Origin: Impatiens glandulifera | Lineage: Eukaryota > Streptophyta > Magnoliopsida > Ericales > Balsaminaceae | Direction: 5' to 3' | Length of the DNA: 64,000 nucleotides | Assembly (NCBI RefSeq): GCF_907164915.1 | Contig: NC_061869.1 | Coordinates: 22,545,125-22,609,124, forward strand | Shown: positions 1 to 12,100 of the stretch, piece by piece | How the letters are laid out: each line of letters opens with the position of its first letter | How positions within the stretch are numbered: the stretch's first letter is position 1 | Made by a program: the position numbers and the translations under genes | The notes under the pieces: generated by a model | Told to the model about the DNA's origin: nothing | Database searches by the model: none | Seen by the model: the letters and a program-made list of their open reading frames with translations, nothing else

Positions 1-1059
1 CAGTCATTCAAACTATTAAAATCATATGTACGGCTACTCTAGGATACTGTTCCTTTATATAGTGTCAAATAACCTAAGGCTACAATCCTCTACATGTTAG
101 CTCATGATCCTTTCGCTACACCCTCGATCAACTCGTGACAGATACTAAGCACGAGCACCGTTTTGTTCCACTCATATTAAATTGCTCATAAAAGTGTAGA
201 AAGGTGTGTCACTGACATTAAATCTATTAAAACCGAAATAATATGTTTGCTAGGTTATGTGTGGGCTTTAATTTAAGTGGAGATAATATTAGTCTGTCTC
301 AGAAAGCTTGTGATAATACTGTGCTGTATGCACAAAAAAATTATCTTCTTTTGAGTCGGTTCTAGTTTTTGAATGAGACATCTGACTGATAAACCTAACT
401 CTCCCGGAATGCAAACTGACCTGTCAAAGGTTTTCCCCCATTGTAATGCACTCGTCAGTGGTTGATACTTCTTGACACAGTTCAAGGAAGGCAATGTAAA
501 ATTGTTACTGTTTTGTGAGTGCTTAGTAAGACCATGCCAGTTGGAGAAATAAATGGAATTTGCATTAAGTTTTCAGAAAGAATTAGAGATACAAGGAAAA
601 GACCTGCATTGTAAAAGTTCAGCACTGCCTTATTTTCATGATGGTTGTAAATCAGTAAATGGTTTTCATTAAAGTTAATTTAAGTTACTGTCAAAAAGTG
701 ATATGTTTTGATGGGAGATAATGTTATCTTTGGCTACCTTGGAGAACGAGTTGTGGCTGTAAATTGAGAGGGAATGGATGTTGGAGTGAAATAACAGCTA
801 TTCATACAAGTGTAATGGGAATGTACTTGTTAGCTAGCTTTTTTTATATAAATTAGAGTCGTTTAAGCCTAACGATAAAAGCAATGCAATAACACGAGTG
901 CCAAAGTGTCACCAAATACACCTGATGCACAACGGGATTAACTATTTGAGAAACAACAATTTAAAAGCAAATTAAAATCTCATTTTTGTAGTTGATTTAT
1001 TTCTTTGGAATGGATTGACACAAAAATTCCTGAGCATCCTCTGTTATTTCCTCCTGCAG
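1..1059. other. probable intron / upstream sequence of the MCTS1-like gene
   Basis: No coding segment, RNA gene or repeat is recognisable. Because the first visible MCTS1 exon begins mid-domain at 1060, this stretch is best read as the 3' part of a long intron ending in a pyrimidine-rich tract and cag. Short ORFs here look random. Confidence 0.5.
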
Positions 1060-2491
1060 ATCCAGACATAATGAAGAAACTACAGGTGGATAGGGGTGCT
1101 ATCAGATTTGTCCTTTCAGGAGCCAATATTATGTGTCCAGGGCTTACATCTCCTGGTGGTGTTTTGGATGAAAATGTGGAGGCAGACACTCCTGTTGTAA
1201 GAAGTTTTGTTCTAGATATTCAATTTACATAATAATAGTAAATTATTAAAAAGAAGAAGAAGATATGCTCTTGCTATTGGATTTTACATAATAAAGAAAT
1301 TTTGTGAATTTTAATGTTTGAACTTGCATTCTATCAGGCTATTATGGCTGAAGGAAAGCAACATGCTCTTGCTATTGGATTTACAAAAATGTCTGCAAAA
1401 GATATGTAAGTTATTATCCTTGCGGTTGATAAAATAGTGTTGAGAATTGTCTAGTACATAGTAAATATATTCTCAGTATCCTTTTGTCAGACATGGTTCA
1501 TCAGCAAGCATATCTTGAGATGTCTTACACATTCTTTCCACTTGTTTGTTCTAGTGCCATAAGTTGAAATTTCTCCATGTTATGATTTTACAGTAACAGA
1601 TCTGCAAACATATTTCAAAATGAAAAATTTTCCAGTTTCTATGTTAAATAAAATGTTCATGGGAGAAGCCAATTTTATTAAAAGGTGCACTGGAAAAAGC
1701 GGGAGCTTCCCCACATAGTTCTTTAAACTTTTTTGGGGTGATTTTCTTTTGATTTTAGGTGTTTCTTAAGAATTGTAGACCTGTTTAATATATTTTTTTT
1801 AAAATTATGGTACCAATTAAGATTGTCTTGCCTAAGCATATAAAAGAGTTATGTAGCAGAACAATTTGAAGGTTCTTGTGAGTAGCATACTGGTTTCTCT
1901 ATTTATTATGAGAAAGTCTGATCAACAGCATTCATCCAGTGGCTTTAAAATCTGCATCCTGGAGTTCATTAATCAGTTTTGTAGTGGGAGATGATACAAT
2001 CTTTCAAGTAGCACGGTTTACTTAATCTTTTGTAGTAGTATCCTATAGACTTATGAAACAAATTCTTATCACTTCAGAAAAAACATCAACAAGGGAATTG
2101 GAGTGGACAACATGCATTATCTGAATGATGGCCTTTGGAAGGTATGATGCTATAATTAGTCCTCTTTTTCTTCTGCTAAAGAAAACTCTCTTCGCTCATT
2201 GTATGATATAGGAATGAACATTTTGAATCCCGAAATGCTTCTTTTTTTTCCTTCTTATCTCTATCTATAATGAGCCTTTTTTAAAATGTATTATTTTGTC
2301 AAAATCACCGTCACAATGTGAAAGTAATTTTTAATTTTGTTTGTATTTGGTACGAAAAGTGTGATTGGATTTTTTAGTGTAAATTCATTTTTATTGGATT
2401 TTGTCAATGTGACAAAATGTAAAATCGAAAACGAGAATGTTGTAAGAAATTGTTGGTAAATGCTGCTGTGCAGATGGAGCATCTGGATTGA
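1060..2491 (+). CDS. MCTS1: MCTS1-like (MCT-1, PUA-domain) translation factor, 3' exons only
   Basis: The C-terminal PUA-domain half of an MCTS1 homologue, a factor that binds 40S ribosomes with DENR and acts in re-initiation and ribosome recycling in the cytoplasm. Four exons can be read: 1060-1196, 1338-1405, 2078-2141 and a tiny last exon 2474-2491. All junctions are GT/AG and phases match. Diagnostic segments are [46 protein letters not shown] and [18 protein letters not shown]; the last exon adds MEHLD and a stop. An in-frame ORF extends left from 1060 to 1005, but family alignment (HKY-PDIM) and the cctcctgcag acceptor place the exon start at 1060. No exon for the N-terminal half is visible in 1-1059, so the 5' part should lie outside the window behind a long intron. 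The family assignment is firm; the gene is incomplete here. Confidence 0.9.
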
Positions 2492-3829
2492 GCTACTTGA
2501 AATGCTGTGCAGACGGAGTTGAGCGTTTCGAGTTTCGAGTAATGAATGATTGATGGTTTCTTGTGCAGCGGTTTCCTGTTTCATTTGGAATCTGTGATTG
2601 AGCTGATATGGTTTCTCTGGATATTGCACTTCAATTTGAGTCTTTTGAATACAGAAACATGGGCTTCTGCATAAAAGTGGTTTGTCAAACACATACAGGG
2701 ATGTTTTTCAGTGGCCAGTTACTTAATATTTGTTCATGAGTTTGAAGAATGCTAGGTTTTGCTTAAATACAATCTTGGTGGAAAAATTATTTTGAATTTA
2801 TTTAAATCATAGAATAATTTTGGTATTTAATTTCAACAAAATATATTCTGAATGATGTTTTTACATTTGAATACTTTAATGTACATTTTATATACAAATG
2901 CTTTGGATGCTAAAGTTTACAATTTGACCCCTAAACTTTATATTTTTAAAATTATGCTCAAAACCTTACTTTCTTGGTTAATGGTGTTTTTGGTCTATCA
3001 TTTGACATTGGTTTATTGATCTTTTCTTCAAACATTAACAAAAATTGTATATCATAATCTTAGCAAAAAAATATTTACTGTTTTGGGAGTCACTCAATAA
3101 CAATTATATTACTTTTAAATATTTTTTATTTAGTTTTTAATTTTTTATATAAACTATTCTTACTATTTCAAATCTTTTTGAAAATTTTCTGTATAATTTT
3201 GATTTTATACAAATTATGTAAATATTTTTTTTTTAAACGAATCATCTAAATGTTAGATCTTACTAATCTTGTATATCTTTATATACATACTACTTATAAT
3301 ATCGTTGGTAATATAAAAAATAAGAATGTAGCTCATATTCATATTATTCATATTAATAAGATTTTAACTCATAAGTTATATGGTGTATCGGTATCAAAAT
3401 TATTGATAAATTAAATTTAAAATTTTAATATATACGAAATAATATATATATATATAACTTATAAGAGAATAAATAATGACTAATGAAATTATAAATATGT
3501 GATTTAATTTTTATTTTAGAAATTAAATTCATGCATCAAATTTTTAACAAGATTAAATGGTCATTAATTAATATACCAAATTTTAGTAAATTTATTTTAT
3601 TTTTTAAACATATTTAAGGCTCAATTTTTAATGTATTTATTTTGTCTCTCCATAATTAAAAAAATCATTTTCTTTCCAAATAGATTTAACATTGATTCAA
3701 TTCTAGAAATATAATTTTAAAATTTATATTAAAATATAATTATACTGTAGTATTATTTAATATATATAAATCTTAAATATTTTATTTTATTTCACTATTT
3801 AAGCATGAAAATTTGACATACCTCAATTT
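2492..3829. other. AT-rich intergenic sequence
   Basis: The first few hundred bases are probably the MCTS1 3' UTR. The rest is AT-rich with short A/T runs; no gene, RNA or clear repeat boundary is seen. Confidence 0.4.
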
Positions 3830-4237
3830 ATAATTTAAAAATAATATATTTATTTAAAAAAAAAACAATTAATTCAAAGGAAGAGGTCAAAATTAAGTTA
3901 GGATTAATTATTGTGATAATTAAAATATTAAAATAATTTGGGATTAAAATGTTGTATTTATTTTATCCAAATTAAACCCAAAAATGGTTAAAATAATTTA
4001 ATTATAATTTTAGATTATAAGTTAGGTGTAATTTATGGCCTAAAATAATTAAATAAATACCCCAAAATACTCAAAAATAAAATAAAATGAAAATAATTTT
4101 TATTATGTTTTTAAAAATAGTTTTGTGTATTAATTTGATGAAAAAAAATGAAAGAAATGGTTAAATTTTCGATTTCAAATAACAATTTTATTAAAAATAA
4201 AAACTAATAATCTAGTGTGTCCAAAATTAAAGAAATC

Positions 4238-4365
4238 GATTATATCGGGAATTTCATCCATCGGATAAGCGCCTGGTCTTCATGCAACGCGCCGGGAAAT
4301 CGGTTACATCGGGAATTTCATCCATCGGATGAGCACCTGGTCTTCATCCAACGCGTCAGGACGCC
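4238..4365. repeat. tandem repeat, two copies of ~62 bp
   Basis: Two adjacent GC-richer units share the order aaatcg-t-ta-atcggg, aatttcatccatcggat, agc-cctggtcttcat and caacgcg. They begin near 4238 and 4300. They are present only in the left arm of the surrounding palindrome, so the duplication arose after the arms separated. Confidence 0.75.
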
Positions 4366-5639
4366 CCGCGTAGCCGATTGTAGACGAGAAGACGCACGCC
4401 CGGGTCATAGCAGATTAAGAGATGTTCGTTAGTTGAAACGCTAACGGAACACCTAGCATTGACGGACCGCCAACGGATCTCAACGGCGCATTCCATTTCA
4501 ATGAAACAACGTCGTTTTGGTTTACGAAGACAGCCGAACGCCAGAGAATCGCGCTCGACGCCGACGATCTTCTAGAAACCTTATCTCCGTCGTTCCTCAT
4601 CCTTATCCCTCCAAATTTTGTCCATGTGCACGTCTCTCCATCGCCATCATTTCACCTAGGATATGAATTCAAATCCTACTCTAGAACTAGGCTTACGAAG
4701 ACAAAACAGAAATGCAGATGACGAACTTCAGAAGTCAAATTGAATACGAATTCGGCTTCGGCTTCGAAACTGACCTAGCTTGGGTATAAATACTCCCTAG
4801 ATATCATTCTTTCAATCCATCGAAAAGAATCCAACAATCATAGCCTGCTCGAAGATTTTCATAGGAGCTCCGACGACTTCTTTTAAAGGAAACTTTTTCG
4901 GTGTTCTAAGCTTTGATTCAGAGCTTTAAAAAGCCTCATAAAGATTATAGGAGTGTTCTCAAATCACAAGTAAGCTTCCAAACAACCTGTGAATCATGTT
5001 GTGATTCAAAATTGAAAATTTTCAATTTCAATCGAGTTGAACTTATTTATTGTTCAATTTTGTATTTTTTATAGTTGAAATCGATCCTCAGATGATTTAC
5101 AAGCTTTCTATCGAAAGAAATTTCATCAATTCAACACCAATAAAAAAACTCAAATTTGATTTGAAAAATTGAAAATTTTAATTTTCGTGTTCTTGAGCTT
5201 TTGAGCTTGGTTTTTGATTTAGATAACTGCCTAACATGTTTGAATACATGTTATGATGAATTTCAAATCATATAACATAAATCTCAATCATTTTTTATCA
5301 AACTAATAATTTTCAAATAAAATTTTAAATTTCAGTTTTGAAACTTGTTATAGAGCTTGATTGATGTTCTTGTTTTGGTCATGTTTGATTATAAACACCA
5401 TTTAGAAGTTGTTGGAACAAGAATTAGGCCATGAGATGACCTAATTCAAAAGTTCCCAAATCTTGCCATATAAATCATTTCGAAAAATTGATTGTCTTAG
5501 GGCTCGATTGATGGGTTCTAGGATTAGGGGTTGTGATCCTTACATCCAGCTGAGTTAATAACAACTTACCGATCACGTTTTTATGATATGTATTAAAAGT
5601 TGTAAACCTATAACTTTGAACCAAATGAAGAACACTTGG

Positions 5640-7160
5640 TGTTCTTGGACCGAGTCATATGGGACCGAGGACCAAAAGGTAGGACCGGAAATCCTCATTC
5701 CTGACCGAGACCAAGGATTGAAAAAATCAATATAGGACCGAGACCAATGACTAAAGTTCTTGAGTTAGGACCGAACCCGAAGACCGGTGTTCTTAAGCTA
5801 TGATCGAGAAATCCGACCGAGGGTTTTCATCTAGGACCAAGAAATCTGACTTGGGACCGAGACTCCCAAATCTTAGGATCGAGAGGTCCAATTTTGGGAC
5901 CAAGTTTCCCAAACCCGGGACCGAGGATCTCAGCCTATAGCTAGCCCCATACTAAGAGGATCCTACACCTCAACCAAGAAACCTAGCCCTAGGCTAGTCT
6001 AGGACCGATATGTTTTTACACATAAACTGGTAATTTCAGCCAAGGATCGAGAGTCCTTGGCACCCTGACCTAGGGACTCTGGTCCTTCAACGCGTATCTC
6101 GAACCCCAATCGAGAGCTCCCTCAGTCTAGACTAAGTCTCTTCGGTCCCCCACCGACAAAAACGGATTTGACCCTCATGACTCTAGTCCTAAGACCCGTT
6201 TGGTTCCATCTTTGCATGCTTTTAAATTCTTGTGTTTGGGTTTTAATTTATGAATTATTTGTTTTGTAAATATGTAAATAATAATTGTAACCCCGGGAAA
6301 AACCCTCTTATTTCGTGTTTCGTGGAAAAGCTCGAGTTTCGAGAATTTCAATCTCAGTTTGTGTGTAAGGAATTTTCTTTTGGCTTTTTGAAATCAGTTG
6401 TATCACGTTTTATTTTACCGATTATTATTCCGATCCTAAACATGCATAAGGTTTGTGCGTTATTTAAAATATGGTAACATAAATCTTTAAAGTGCTGATA
6501 CTTGTTGCTGATGTCGTTGACTTAGGGGAAATACCTGAAGAACATCAGTCATTTTTAAAAGCATTAGGGTTTAAACATAAATCTCATACAAGTCTTTATC
6601 AAAATATGTTTGTGGAAATATCCTAAAAATATTTTAAAAGCATTTTCTAATTTTTCAGGATTTTTAAAAAATGATTTGAAGTCCCAAAATTACAAAATTA
6701 ATTTTGGAATTTGAAAAGTGCAACCAAACAGGCCTTAGGAACGGAGTCTTAGGCCTTGGGTTTGTTTTTGTGGGTTGGGGTTTAAAAACCCTTGGTCTAG
6801 GTGGAGGAGCCTCTTGGTCGAGGCTTGGGATCTTCGGTCGGAGTGCCGAAGTCCCTCGGTCTAGGTGTCAAGGACTCCTAGTACTTGGATGAGCTCCTTG
6901 GTCTGGGTGTGCAAACCTCTCGGTCCTAGGTTAGCTCTAGGCTAAGTTTCTCGGTCTTGAGTATAGGAATTCTCGATCTTGAGTTTGGACCTCCCGGTCA
7001 TAGGTTTTGGAATTCTTGGTCGTAGGTCGGATCTTTCGGTCATGGATATAAACATCATCGATTGGACCTCTCGGTCATAGCTCAAGAACACCAGTCGGAC
7101 CTTTCGGTCATGTTGAAATTCTAGGTCCTAGGTCTTGGTCAGGACCGATGAGTGTTGGTC
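5640..7160. repeat. degenerate ggaccgag / ctcggtc minisatellite blocks
   Basis: Between 5640 and 6180 the words gaccgag and ggaccga recur every 15-40 bases. Between 6780 and 7160 the reverse complement (ctcggtc, cggtcc) recurs. The change in orientation at the centre agrees with the palindrome. Units vary too much for a fixed period to be assigned by eye. Confidence 0.6.
6190..6740. mobile_element. MITE-like centre of the palindrome
   Basis: The segment begins near GACCCGTTTGGTTCCA and ends near TGCAACCAAACAGGCC, which are imperfect reverse complements resembling the GTTTGGTT-type ends of plant MITEs (Harbinger/hAT-like). Flanking cctaag and cttagg are also complementary, so the repeat continues outward into the arms and a separate insertion cannot be proved. 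There is no transposase. Confidence 0.3.
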
Positions 7161-9539
7161 GGACCTCTTAGTCCTCAAGAACACAAATGTTGCAGATTTT
7201 TTAATTTTATTAAGTTTGGATTCTTTGATCCAAGGGTTTGGGTAGCTTCACAAAGCTCCTAAGAACATGTTAATCATTATCTCAAGGTATTAATCAACCT
7301 GGTTGATGATCAAATCGTTCAAAACAGTTTGTGATCAAAAAATGGGGTAATGATTTTAAAGTTGTTTTGAGAATAAAGGAGTTATCCAATAGCTTTCTTA
7401 TATCTCATATATTTGATTGATACCAAAACAAGAACACTGACGGTTCGTTTTGACAAAATCAAGAACTCAAAATTTACAATTATTTTGAAAATTTTAATTT
7501 TGATCAAACATGTTACAAACAGTTGCCCAACATGATTACAATCATGTTGAGAAGCTTTTTGAGCGGAGATTCAAGAGAATTACCCTAAGAACAAAAAATA
7601 CATTTTTTTATTTTTAAAATTTAAATTTGGGTTTTTTGGTTTTAAGTCGATTGATTGTTTCTAACATATCCAAAAAATTCATGATCATATGTACGATTTC
7701 CAACTATAAAAAACCATAAACAGAAAGCATACTTATACAATTTGAAATATAAAAATTTCAAATTCAAACTGTAAATATGAATTAGAGGGTGATTGGAACT
7801 TTACTAACAATTGAAGAACACTCCTTGATCCTAAGAGAAGCTTTTGGAATGCTCATATCCAATATTTAAGGCCTTAAACATAAAATTCAAAAAATCCGAA
7901 AACTTGAAGCTTTAATGGAGGATTTTTTTCTTCTATTTGAAGGTGAAGAGTAGATTCATTGGTTTCGGAATGACATAAGGGGTGTATTTATAGCATTCCT
8001 AAGTCGGTGGAGACTTCAAGTGGATCGAATCAACCAAAAGTCATTAATGGCGTTTTGGTTGTTCTTCAGGTCACTTGACGATATAGGGATGAATCACCCT
8101 TATGGAAGTAGCAGAAATGATCACTAAAGTAGGGTGATCATTTCATCTTTTGAATCAGTCGCAAATGTGGACTATGGAGAAAGTTTCATCCTTAAAAAAT
8201 CAAAGATGGATCTTCATGTTAATCCCTCTGGCGATGGCGATGAAGACGAAGGTGACGCATAAAAAGACGTCGTTTCATGCGCTTTAGTGCGTTCCGTTAG
8301 CAGTCCGTTGGGGATCGAGCGTTCCGTCAATGTCATGACTAACGTTTCTTGCTCCAGCCGATCTTCACAATTTCGGTCACACTGGATTGTGAATTTTGTT
8401 TTTATTTTAAAACATTAAGGGTTTGTTTAAATTGATTTTTCTTTCATCATTTTGGCTTAATTTTGATATTTTTAAATACATAAAATATTAAAATAAATAT
8501 GAAAAATATTTTATTAACTATTTTATTTATTTTTGCATATTTTAGGGTTAAATAAATAATTTTGGGGGATAAAATGGGAACCTCATTTCATCCTAAATTA
8601 TTTATTTTAATCTTTTAATTTTTTCTAAAATTATTTTATGATAAATGAGTACAATATTTACTCCAAATAATTTTATTTTCTTATTTTGATCATTTTTCTT
8701 AATTACTTAGGCTTTAATTATCACAATAATTATTCTAATTAATTGTTTTAATTAGGTTTTGGCCATGAGATTAATTATTTTGATTTGTATTTATTCAAAA
8801 ATAAATCAAAATATTACTTTAATTTTATAAATTGATTATTAGATTTTTAATGCTTACAATAATAGTATAATTTAACATGTAAATAAAATAAAACATAACT
8901 AAACAAATAAACAAACAAACAGAAAGTTAATTTAATGTAAATAAAGGTGTTTGACCTATAACTTTTCTAAAACTAAAATTCGGCCCAATAATTGGCCATA
9001 TGAAAGTCGGCCATATGAAAGTCTCTCGGTCAATATATATTTAAAAGACTTAAAAATAAATATCATCTGAGCTTAATATAACCATTTTATGTTTAAAATG
9101 TTTGGACAAAATTCAAATTAAAATCTAAAATTATTACGAAAATAAAATTGAAACCACTCTTGATCATGTATAATGTGATAAACTTAAAAATAAATTTGGT
9201 CTTGAATGTTTTGCATTATTTGTAATATGATTAGGTTTAACTCGAGTGGAATTCTTAAAAATAAAAATAAAAAGGTCACTTGACCGAAGAAAAAACCCTA
9301 AAATTAAAAAGAAAAATACAATTTACCTCATTTGTATAGTTTGATTTTTTAATTTTATATTTTATGAATGATTAGATCTAAGTAATTTTGTTTATACAAA
9401 TATTTATTTATAAATTAATAAAATTTCTAGAATTTTTATGTTAATTGGGATCCATTTGAATCACCAAAAGCTAGTTACATTAGGGTTATATTGAAAACTA
9501 GAAGAAGAGCATGTATTTTGTTATAGAGACGATTAGGAC

Positions 9540-10130
9540 CCGCAAACTGCACTTGATGCTGACCTAGGATCGAAAGCATGGACCTGCTTTTGTTCACATT
9601 TTTGCACCTGATTCTGACCTAGGACTAAGAGGATGAACCTGCTTCTCGTCACATTTCTGCACCTGATGCTGACCTAGGACCGATGACCGATAATTTCCGC
9701 ACTCGAGAACCGAGCACTGAGGACCGAGGACTGAAGCTTGTTGCACCTAGGACTGAGGACCCAAGACTGAGAGCTTCTACACCCATGGCTAACCTAGGAC
9801 CGAAAGCTCCTACACCCGTGGTTAACCCATGACCGAGAGATCCTACACCCGTGGTTAACCTAGGACCAGGAGCTCATGCACCCGTGGTTAACCTAGAACC
9901 GAGAGCTCTTACACCCATGGCTAACCTAGGACCGGGTGGATGCACCTAATGATGGCTACATTTCCTACGCCCGATGTTAACCTAGGACCGAGAGCTCTTA
10001 CACCCGTGGCTAACCCATGACCGATGTTGTTTGTTGCAACTAGGACCGCTGCTGCAGACCAAAGACCGACGCTGAATGCACCTGAGCACCGAGGACCGAC
10101 CGAGGGTGTAGATTCTGATCGAGTTAGGTT
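9540..10130. repeat. minisatellite with ~36 bp units (cacccgtggttaacctaggaccgag)
   Basis: From about 9770 to 10020 a unit of roughly 35-36 bp repeats at least six times: acacccgtgg or acacccatgg, ttaaccta or ctaaccta, ggaccgagagctc. The left part (9540-9770) has a looser related pattern (gacctaggaccga). It shares the gaccgag core with the repeats at 5640-7160, in the left-arm orientation. Open frames across it are by-products of the repetition. Confidence 0.7.
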
Positions 10131-12100
10131 CACGCCTCGGCTAAAATTGAGGTTTTGTAGTCGTGGAGGCTAACCATGGTCCTTGTGCATATTTTTCATA
10201 TATTGTGTCTTGTTTAGGTTTTAAGCTTTCATTTTGGTTTTGTTGGCTTTATTTCATGAACATTGGTGGATTATGTGATCCTAGGCTAGCATATAAAATA
10301 TTTTAAAACATTGTAAAGCATAATTTATATTAAAAACGACCAAAGTTAATTAGTAGAGATATTATGGGCGTTGTGAGACATAGCGTCTAAAAAACTATTT
10401 CTCACACGTAACCAAACGCCGAACACATTTTTCTTAATTTTCCTAATTCTTTTATAAATTAGGTGACAACTCTAAAGTCGTGAGAAAATTAAAATTGATT
10501 TTTTTTTAAGTAGGCCTATGACATACTTCCCTTTAAAAAAAACTCTCAATCTCTTCCAGATTCGACATGATGGTAAGTTATGGAGTTGTCTACAAAACCT
10601 CGTTTTTTTAAAAGCTTAAAATTTTTAAACCTTAAAATTTATTCCCCTCACACATTTGACTTTTTTTCAAAACAATGTTTTTCAAAAGGGAGATCCTAGA
10701 AAAAAATTTCAAATTAGCAATTCGATGTAAAAAATTGATCACAACCTTAGGAATATTTTGATACAAACATTTAGTCGCATGATTATGTTTGGATTTATCC
10801 TTAGACGCATGTACTATGGTGGAATAAACAAACGAATTGTAAAAGAAATATTTTGTATAAAATGGCCAAGAGTTTATAATAGAGATCATCATTTGATGGG
10901 CACAAAAGACATAATGTTGTCACCCTTTCTCACGTGTAACCAAGCCCCCAACCTTGATCAGAGTTATTTTTATTCACGTTCGAGTATGCACAATATTTTC
11001 ATTTCCCAATTTTTTAAATAGATACTTGGGTGACAACTCTAAAAAGTCAAAGATAGTCTAATCAATATCATTAAATCATTTTTCGGTTCTTCACTTCATT
11101 TTATACGAGACAACTTCTGATGAAGTCGTACTCTAATTTTATTTTACAAGGTTCGAGAGGAAGGTAAGCCACATGATTGAATGAAATCGACATTAAGTTA
11201 GACTCTAGTGTAACCTATCATTTTGGTTCTCATCCCACCCGGGATTCAAGAAGAAGGTAACTATCGAGCCGAATAAACTCTTTAAGATGTAGTCCATTTT
11301 TAGATGTTACAATATAGATAAAAAAAATTAAGGTATAACGTACCGACCCACTCCTAGTTGTACAAGTCACTTTCAAAAATAAATATTTTATATTAGAAAG
11401 TTAACATACCTTCACATTCATAATTTTATCCTGAACTTAAGGTCTTTTAAGTGAGAATCGAACACGTGATATTAATCTTTTAAAAATTACTATTGTCACT
11501 TAAACTATCTTAGTCCACGAACGTCGTTTTAATCGATTGAAATAATCAATTTTATTAGTTCTCTTGTTAAATAATATAAATATATCTAAAGTCGGTTTTT
11601 TTTAATAATAAAAAGTACATATATTATAAAAAAAATGTGATATTATATTATTAGTAATCAAATTACTTATATTTTAAATTCAAATCCTAATAATTAATAA
11701 CTCAATAGTTGAGTGTAATGTTTATTATTATTATAGGATTTGTGTTAACTTTTTAAATAAATAAATAAATAAAAATTCATTTTATTTATAAAAAAAAAAA
11801 AAATAACTTATGTTACAATTTAGAAATAAGAAAAACAATATATGGTTGGTCGTTTGGTTAAGATTCGAAAAGGGGTTGAGAGATATATTTAAGGTTTCAA
11901 CAACAACCATAGGCAGTTGGCAGAAAGACCGGAGGAGAGGGAGAAATGATAAAGTGAAAAATAGAATTGGAATTATTTGAAACAGAGAGAAAGATGAATC
12001 AACAATTCTTCTTCTTATTATTATTATAATATTGTTTAATTCTTCTTCTTCTTCTTCTTCTGATGTTTGACAAATTTGAAGATTGTGATCGGCGAATTCA
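10131..12100. other. intergenic; possible LTR-type remnants, then PP1 5' region
   Basis: The stretch has no recognisable gene. Near 10440-10500 and 10990-11050 the words aggtgacaactctaaa and gggtgacaactctaaa recur, each preceded by a cac(a/g)cgtaaccaa segment (10408, 10934), giving a diverged direct duplication about 530 bp apart that may be retroelement debris. From about 11,980 the DNA becomes ctt- and att-repeat rich, consistent with a 5' UTR before the PP1 start at 12101. Confidence 0.35.
11995..12063 (+). promoter_or_regulatory. CTT/ATT-rich leader of the PP1 gene
   Basis: Two CTT microsatellite runs separated by an ATT run lie immediately before the start codon. Pyrimidine-rich repeats of this type are common in plant 5' UTRs. 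A leader role is inferred from position only. Confidence 0.4.

Larger units (their letters stand above)
3830..8790. repeat. large imperfect inverted repeat (palindrome) of about 5 kb
   Basis: The right arm (about 6740-8790), read in reverse complement, resembles the left arm (about 3830-6190) in the same order. Matching landmarks: attattgtgataatta at about 3908 and 8720; the AGTGTG segment at 4213 and 8382; AACGGA-rich stretches at 4440 and 8290; TATAAATA at 4785 and its complement at 7985; ggagtgttct at 4950 and its complement at 7820; minisatellite in ggaccgag orientation at 5640-5950 versus ctcggtc orientation at 6780-7160. The arms are clearly diverged and differ by indels. The central ~550 bp (6190-6740) is itself bounded by inverted GTTTGGTT/AACCAAAC motifs. 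It could be two head-to-head copies of one retroelement terminal region or a single foldback transposon. No protein-coding potential was recognised. Confidence 0.7.

Noticed and set aside
1005..1059. Extension of the first MCTS1 exon to 1005 (MEWIDTK...)
   Set aside because: MCTS1 proteins have HKY before PDIMKKLQ; the acceptor at 1058-1059 restores Tyr, and the extension is a T-rich intron end.
2291..2692. 133-codon open frame on the minus strand
   Set aside because: It overlaps the last intron, the final exon and the 3' region of MCTS1 on the other strand, and has low-complexity, non-family sequence.
9921..10133. 70-codon frame within the minisatellite
   Set aside because: It follows the 36-bp unit, whose length is divisible by three; the apparent protein repeats with it.
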